Source: Candidatus Zymogenaceae bacterium (lineage in GTDB: Bacteria; Desulfobacterota; Zymogenia; Zymogenales; Zymogenaceae). From it: a stretch of DNA of 64,000 nt. The translations under genes and the position numbers were made by a program. This document shows positions 60,821-64,000 of this stretch, piece by piece. Positions within the stretch are counted from its first letter, which is position 1. Each line of letters begins with the position of its first letter. The notes below the pieces were generated by a model, which was given only the letters and a program-made list of their open reading frames with translations, searched no databases and was not told where the DNA came from. The DNA lies in assembly GCA_016931225.1 (NCBI GenBank), contig JAFGFE010000002.1, forward strand, positions 1 through 64,000, written 5' to 3'.

Positions 60821-61183
60821 ATGATTGATTTTAAAGAAGTTCTCCAGAACGTTGTGGAATCGGTCCCCGGTTCTCTGGCGGGAATAATAATCGGCAAGGA
60901 CGGAATCATACTGGAACATGTGACCATGTCTCAAAACGGCATCGACGTGGAATTGATCGGCGCGGAATATGCGGCTACAATGATGGAGGTGCACAAGCTT
61001 GCTTCCATCTTTCATTTCAATGATCTTAAAGACATCACGATTGTTCTTGATACGATAACCTTGATTGTTCATGTCATATCCGAGGAATACTACTTTATTC
61101 TTATCACGTCGCGGGGGGCCGATCTCGGAAAGGGCAGGTACCGGGTGAGGGTCGGCTCACTGAAGCTCAGGGAGATGTTTTAG
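60821..61183 (+). CDS. Roadblock/LC7-domain protein (MglB-like)
   Basis: 120 residues of a single Roadblock fold: FKEVLQNVVESVPGSLAGIIIGKDGIILE, then the later IVLDTITLIVHVISEEYYFILITSRGADLGKGRYRV (given as landmarks FKEVLQNVVE and YFILITSRGADLGKGR). Roadblock proteins such as MglB in Myxococcus regulate Ras-like GTPases that set cell polarity and pilus activity. No MglA-type GTPase is in the window. I start at ATG 60821; the frame is open five codons earlier. It lies 137 bases after the acidic TPR gene. Confidence 0.82.
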   Translation: MIDFKEVLQNVVESVPGSLAGIIIGKDGIILEHVTMSQNGIDVELIGAEYAATMMEVHKLASIFHFNDLKDITIVLDTITLIVHVISEEYYFILITSRGADLGKGRYRVRVGSLKLREMF

Positions 61184-61210
61184 TTTCCGATCGATACATT
61201 GATTTATCAT

Positions 61211-61239
61211 GACTGCGCACAAGCAGTCTTTCTTTTTTT
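61211..61239 (+). terminator. Terminator after the Roadblock gene
   Basis: GACTGC (61211-61216) and GCAGTC (61223-61228) form a six-pair stem with a six-base loop, followed by TTTCTTTTTTT. It lies between the Roadblock gene and aroQ, so aroQ probably has a separate promoter or depends on read-through. Confidence 0.82.
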
Positions 61240-61250
61240 AGGCGAAGACG

Positions 61251-61697
61251 ATGAATGTACTGATTATAAACGGTCCGAATCTCAATATGCTCGGTAAACG
61301 AGAGCCGGAGATCTACGGGTCTTTCACATATGACGATCTTGTCTCCCGTATCAAAGATGCCGCGACGAATCTCGGCATTCAGGTGGACGTTTTTCAGTCG
61401 AATGTCGAGGGTGAAATCGTCGACAGAATCCAGTCGTCGGAGCGGTTTGACGGCATCGTTATCAATGCAGGGGCGTATACGCACACGTCAATCGCCATAC
61501 GCGACGCCTTGCTGGTATGGTCATCCCGCATTCCGGTTATCGAGGTTCACCTTACAAATATTTTCGGCAGGGAGGAATTTCGAAAACATTCCTACATCTC
61601 GGATATCGCCCGGGGGGTTATAGCAGGGCTCGGTGTCGAGGGGTATGTGCTGGCCCTTTCGTGGATTGCCGGGGAGACACCGGGAGATACACGGTGA
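61251..61697 (+). CDS. aroQ: 3-dehydroquinate dehydratase, type II
   Basis: Converts 3-dehydroquinate to 3-dehydroshikimate. INGPNLNMLGKREPEIYG, FDGIVINAGAYTHTSIAIRDAL, and IEVHLTNIFGREEFRKHSYIS hold the active-site Tyr, His and Arg. 148 residues is the standard dodecameric type II size. The following peptidase gene starts in its stop codon as GTGA. Confidence 0.96.
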   Translation: MNVLIINGPNLNMLGKREPEIYGSFTYDDLVSRIKDAATNLGIQVDVFQSNVEGEIVDRIQSSERFDGIVINAGAYTHTSIAIRDALLVWSSRIPVIEVHLTNIFGREEFRKHSYISDIARGVIAGLGVEGYVLALSWIAGETPGDTR

Positions 61698-62764
61698 ATA
61701 CGGATCGTATCGAGCGTCTTCAGGAGTATATCAAGAGTCTCGATCTTGACGGCGTCCTCATCACCGATATGAAGAATGTCCGGTATTATACCGGCTTCAC
61801 CGGCAGTGATGGGATGCTTGTTCTGGGATTGGAGGGGGGGGTCTTCCTGACCGATGGGAGGTATGTGACACAGGCGTCCGGCGAGGTGTCCGGGTTTGCC
61901 GTAGAACGATACATGAGAAAAGCGGACGGGGTCAGAAAATCCGTCGCCGACCTGGGATTGACGAGAGTCGGGGTTGAATCGTTTCATATATCTCTGGCGA
62001 TGTATAAAAACGTATCGAAAGTGACGGGATTTGCACGATTTGTTCCCATTGAAAGAGACCTCGCGGAACTGCGGATGATCAAGTCCGCTGATGAGATTTC
62101 TCTGATGCGCCGCGCCGTGTCCATTTCCGAAGCCGCTCTGGAAGACGTCGCAAAGATGATCTCCCCCGGGGTTTCCGAGCGGGACATTGCGTCCGAGCTT
62201 GAGTATGTGATCAGAAAACGGGGAAGCGGGCCGCTTCCGTTCCCGGTCATCGTCGCCACAGGGGAACACGGTGCTCACGTGCACGCATCACCGGGGGATC
62301 GAACGATTGAAGCGGGGGATTTCGTGATTATCGATTTCGGCGCGGAGTATCGCGGATACGCCTCCGACCAGACGATTACGTACATGGTTGGGAGATCGAA
62401 CGATCGAGCAAGGGAGGTGTATGACGCCGTTCGTGGCGCCCAGAGAGAAGCGATAACACGGGTACGGGCGGGAGTGTCCGCCGTCGATATCGACGCCGCC
62501 GCTCGGGACTTTCTGGCCGAAAAGGGGTACGGTGAATTTTTTACCCACGGCACCGGCCATGGTGTGGGCCTGAACGTGCACGAGCCGCCGACAATCAGTT
62601 CACTGGGAGAGACGGTCCTTGAGGCGGGCATGGTCATTACCATCGAGCCCGGGGTCTACATCCCCGGTTGGGGGGGGGTTCGGGTGGAGGACATGGTTTT
62701 GGTGGAGGATGACGGCGGTTCGGTATTGACAACGCTCAGCAAATCATTTAAAGTAGTTAGCTGA
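61694..62764 (+). CDS. pepQ: Xaa-Pro aminopeptidase (M24 family)
   Basis: Cleaves N-terminal residues before proline. The N-terminal creatinase-like domain begins MNTDRIERLQEYIKSLDLDG. The metallopeptidase half has the five ligands: IIDFGAEYRGYASDQTIT (two Asp), FTHGTGHGVGLNVHEPP (His), and ITIEPGVYIPG and GVRVEDMVLV (Glu). I start at GTG 61694, overlapping the aroQ stop; the open frame to 61517 lies within aroQ. 356 residues. An aroQ-peptidase-efp order is common. Confidence 0.92.
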   Translation: MNTDRIERLQEYIKSLDLDGVLITDMKNVRYYTGFTGSDGMLVLGLEGGVFLTDGRYVTQASGEVSGFAVERYMRKADGVRKSVADLGLTRVGVESFHISLAMYKNVSKVTGFARFVPIERDLAELRMIKSADEISLMRRAVSISEAALEDVAKMISPGVSERDIASELEYVIRKRGSGPLPFPVIVATGEHGAHVHASPGDRTIEAGDFVIIDFGAEYRGYASDQTITYMVGRSNDRAREVYDAVRGAQREAITRVRAGVSAVDIDAAARDFLAEKGYGEFFTHGTGHGVGLNVHEPPTISSLGETVLEAGMVITIEPGVYIPGWGGVRVEDMVLVEDDGGSVLTTLSKSFKVVS

Positions 62765-62801
62765 TTTTTGTAAAAAATACTCATCTTTAGTGAGTGATGC
62801 C

Positions 62802-63365
62802 GTGTATTCAACAGCAGAGTTTCGAAGAGGTTTGAAGGTCGAGATCGACGGTAAACCGTTCATCATTGTCGAGTTCCAGCACGTAAAGCCGGGCAAGGGC
62901 GGTGCATTTGTTCGTACAAAGCTTAAAAATCTTGAAACGGGCGCGGTTTTGGAAAAAACATTCCGCTCGGGTGAAAAAGTGGGGAAGCCTTCCCTCGAAG
63001 AGAAGGAGATGCAGTATCTCTATGGAGACGACGACGGTTTTCACTTCATGGATACAGAGACATACGAGCAGGTATTCCTCACCCATGACCAGGTGGGCGA
63101 TTCCGCAAATTTTCTCATTGATGAGCTGGTCCTGACGGTTCTGTATCATAACAACAACCCCATATCGATCGAACTTCCCACGTTTGTAGAGATGCCGGTG
63201 GTTAAGACCGATCCGGGCGTGAAGGGGGATACCGCAACCGGCGGCACCAAGCCGATCACGCTCTCATCAGGTCTCGTGGTACAGGCGCCTCTGTTCATTG
63301 ATGAGGGTGATGTTGTGAAAATCGACACCCGCAGTGGAGAGTATATCGAACGCGTTTCTCGATAA
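62802..63365 (+). CDS. efp: Elongation factor P
   Basis: Relieves ribosome stalling at polyproline stretches. The three OB-like domains and the loop [17 protein letters not shown], with the lysine that is modified in many species, are present. I prefer GTG 62802, giving [20 protein letters not shown], the usual N-terminus; GTG 62790 would add four residues. Neither start has a strong ribosome binding site. About 187 residues. A lysine modifier (EpmA/EpmB) is not in the window. Confidence 0.93.
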   Translation: MYSTAEFRRGLKVEIDGKPFIIVEFQHVKPGKGGAFVRTKLKNLETGAVLEKTFRSGEKVGKPSLEEKEMQYLYGDDDGFHFMDTETYEQVFLTHDQVGDSANFLIDELVLTVLYHNNNPISIELPTFVEMPVVKTDPGVKGDTATGGTKPITLSSGLVVQAPLFIDEGDVVKIDTRSGEYIERVSR

Positions 63366-63394
63366 AGAAACCGAGACAGATAACAGGGAGTGCT

Positions 63395-63817
63395 ATGAAT
63401 ATCAAGGAAATAAAGGACATTATTAAGGCGATTGAGGGTACGGATATCTCGGAGATTGATGTTCATAGCGCAGGTGATCGCATCAGGATACGAAGATACC
63501 TCGGTGAAGTATCGGCGCCTGAAAAAAAATCATCAAAGGCAAAAAGAAAAAGCGACGGTGTGCCCGACAATGTTGATCTTCTCTCTGTTACATCGCCGCT
63601 GGTGGGCACCTTCTATCGCTCATCCGCTCTCGATTCACCTCCGTTCGTGGAGGTCGGCCAGGAAGTCAGAAAGGGCGATGTGCTGTGTATCGTCGAGTCA
63701 ATGAAACTGATGAACGAGGTCGAAACTGAAGTAGACGGTGTGATAGTCTCTATACTGGTTGAGAACGGCCAGCCGGTGGAATACGGACAGTCGCTTTTTC
63801 TGCTGGAACCCCTCTAA
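63395..63817 (+). CDS. accB: Biotin carboxyl carrier protein of acetyl-CoA carboxylase
   Basis: Carries biotin for malonyl-CoA synthesis. The N-terminal helix-forming part [20 protein letters not shown] is followed by a charged linker and the C-terminal biotinyl domain. The biotin-attachment motif is [10 protein letters not shown] near residue 107, and the domain ends [13 protein letters not shown]. 140 residues. accC begins 24 bases later. Confidence 0.96.
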   Translation: MNIKEIKDIIKAIEGTDISEIDVHSAGDRIRIRRYLGEVSAPEKKSSKAKRKSDGVPDNVDLLSVTSPLVGTFYRSSALDSPPFVEVGQEVRKGDVLCIVESMKLMNEVETEVDGVIVSILVENGQPVEYGQSLFLLEPL

Positions 63818-63841
63818 TATCCCCCTATACTACAGGCATAT

Positions 63842-64000
63842 ATGTTTGATAAGGTCCTCATTGCCGACAGGGGTGAGATCGCCGTACGGATAATATATTC
63901 CCTCAGGGAGATGGGAATAAAAACCGTCGTCGTGTATTCACAAGCCGATCGTGATTCCCTGCCGGTCATTCTGGCGGATGAGGCGGTCTGCATCGGGCCC
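63842..64000 (+). CDS. accC: Biotin carboxylase, N-terminal part (partial)
   Basis: The first 53 codons are present and the gene runs off the window. [39 protein letters not shown] and ADEAVCIGP match the N-terminal domain of AccC. Most biotin carboxylases read ANRGEIA where this one has ADRGEIA. It follows accB in the usual order. Confidence 0.92.
   Translation, partial: MFDKVLIADRGEIAVRIIYSLREMGIKTVVVYSQADRDSLPVILADEAVCIGP

Overview
The window is a 64 kb stretch of bacterial chromosome with dense, mostly plus-strand coding. It opens with the last codons of tuf and a complete S10-spc-alpha ribosomal protein cluster. It closes with type IV pilus assembly genes followed by aroC-aroK-aroB, aroQ, an Xaa-Pro peptidase, efp, accB and the start of accC. 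The order pilMNOPQ-aro-pepQ-efp-accBC, a small XRE-type regulator ahead of pilM, and tandem B12-binding radical SAM genes are what I know from Deltaproteobacteria (Desulfobacterota and relatives). The lineage is an inference from gene order, since no 16S rRNA gene is present. No phage, insertion sequence, CRISPR array or plasmid gene was recognised.

Layout. 1-15168: tuf end, rpsJ to rplQ with secY, adk, infA, rpmJ and rpoA; map is absent from its usual place beside adk. 15169-20699: a purine-rich spacer and terminator, then an RND efflux pair coupled to an orphan ECF-type ABC ATPase and a small zinc-ribbon protein. 20700-25497: HtrA-like lipoprotein protease, a small unknown protein, rluD, pgeF, coaE and a NYN-domain nuclease. 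25498-32106: an SDR dehydrogenase, about 700 bases with no credible gene, a membrane methyltransferase-like gene facing two B12-binding radical SAM genes, and a zinc-ribbon/TPR membrane protein. 32194-35552: tRNA-Pro(CGG), rpe, map and two Crp-family regulators with clear promoters. 35623-41058: priA, def, fmt and rsmB. 41160-44566: radC, a secreted cyclase-family protein that has lost its metal ligands, and an orphan LarA-like gene.

44643-61239 looks like a surface or motility region. It holds an acidic protein of unknown function, a TPR lipoprotein, a GAF-GGDEF diguanylate cyclase (probably starting at CTG), an XRE regulator behind a strong promoter, pilM-N-O-P-Q, then the shikimate genes. 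A 949-residue cytoplasmic TPR protein with 40-residue acidic repeats and a Roadblock/LC7 protein sit between aroB and aroQ. The likely working unit is pilus alignment and secretin assembly (PilMNOPQ), with c-di-GMP input from the GGDEF protein and possible cytoplasmic polarity control from the repeat protein and the Roadblock protein.

The best candidates for something undescribed are the repeat-protein/Roadblock pair and the acidic-protein/TPR/GGDEF cassette beside the pilus operon, the degenerate cyclase-family protein, and the methyltransferase/double radical SAM cassette. Internal tandem repeats occur in two proteins here (EGEVT in the RND adaptor and 40-residue units in the 949-residue protein). 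Low-complexity extensions occur in L17 and PilP. All functional statements rest on reading motifs by eye; no database search was run.
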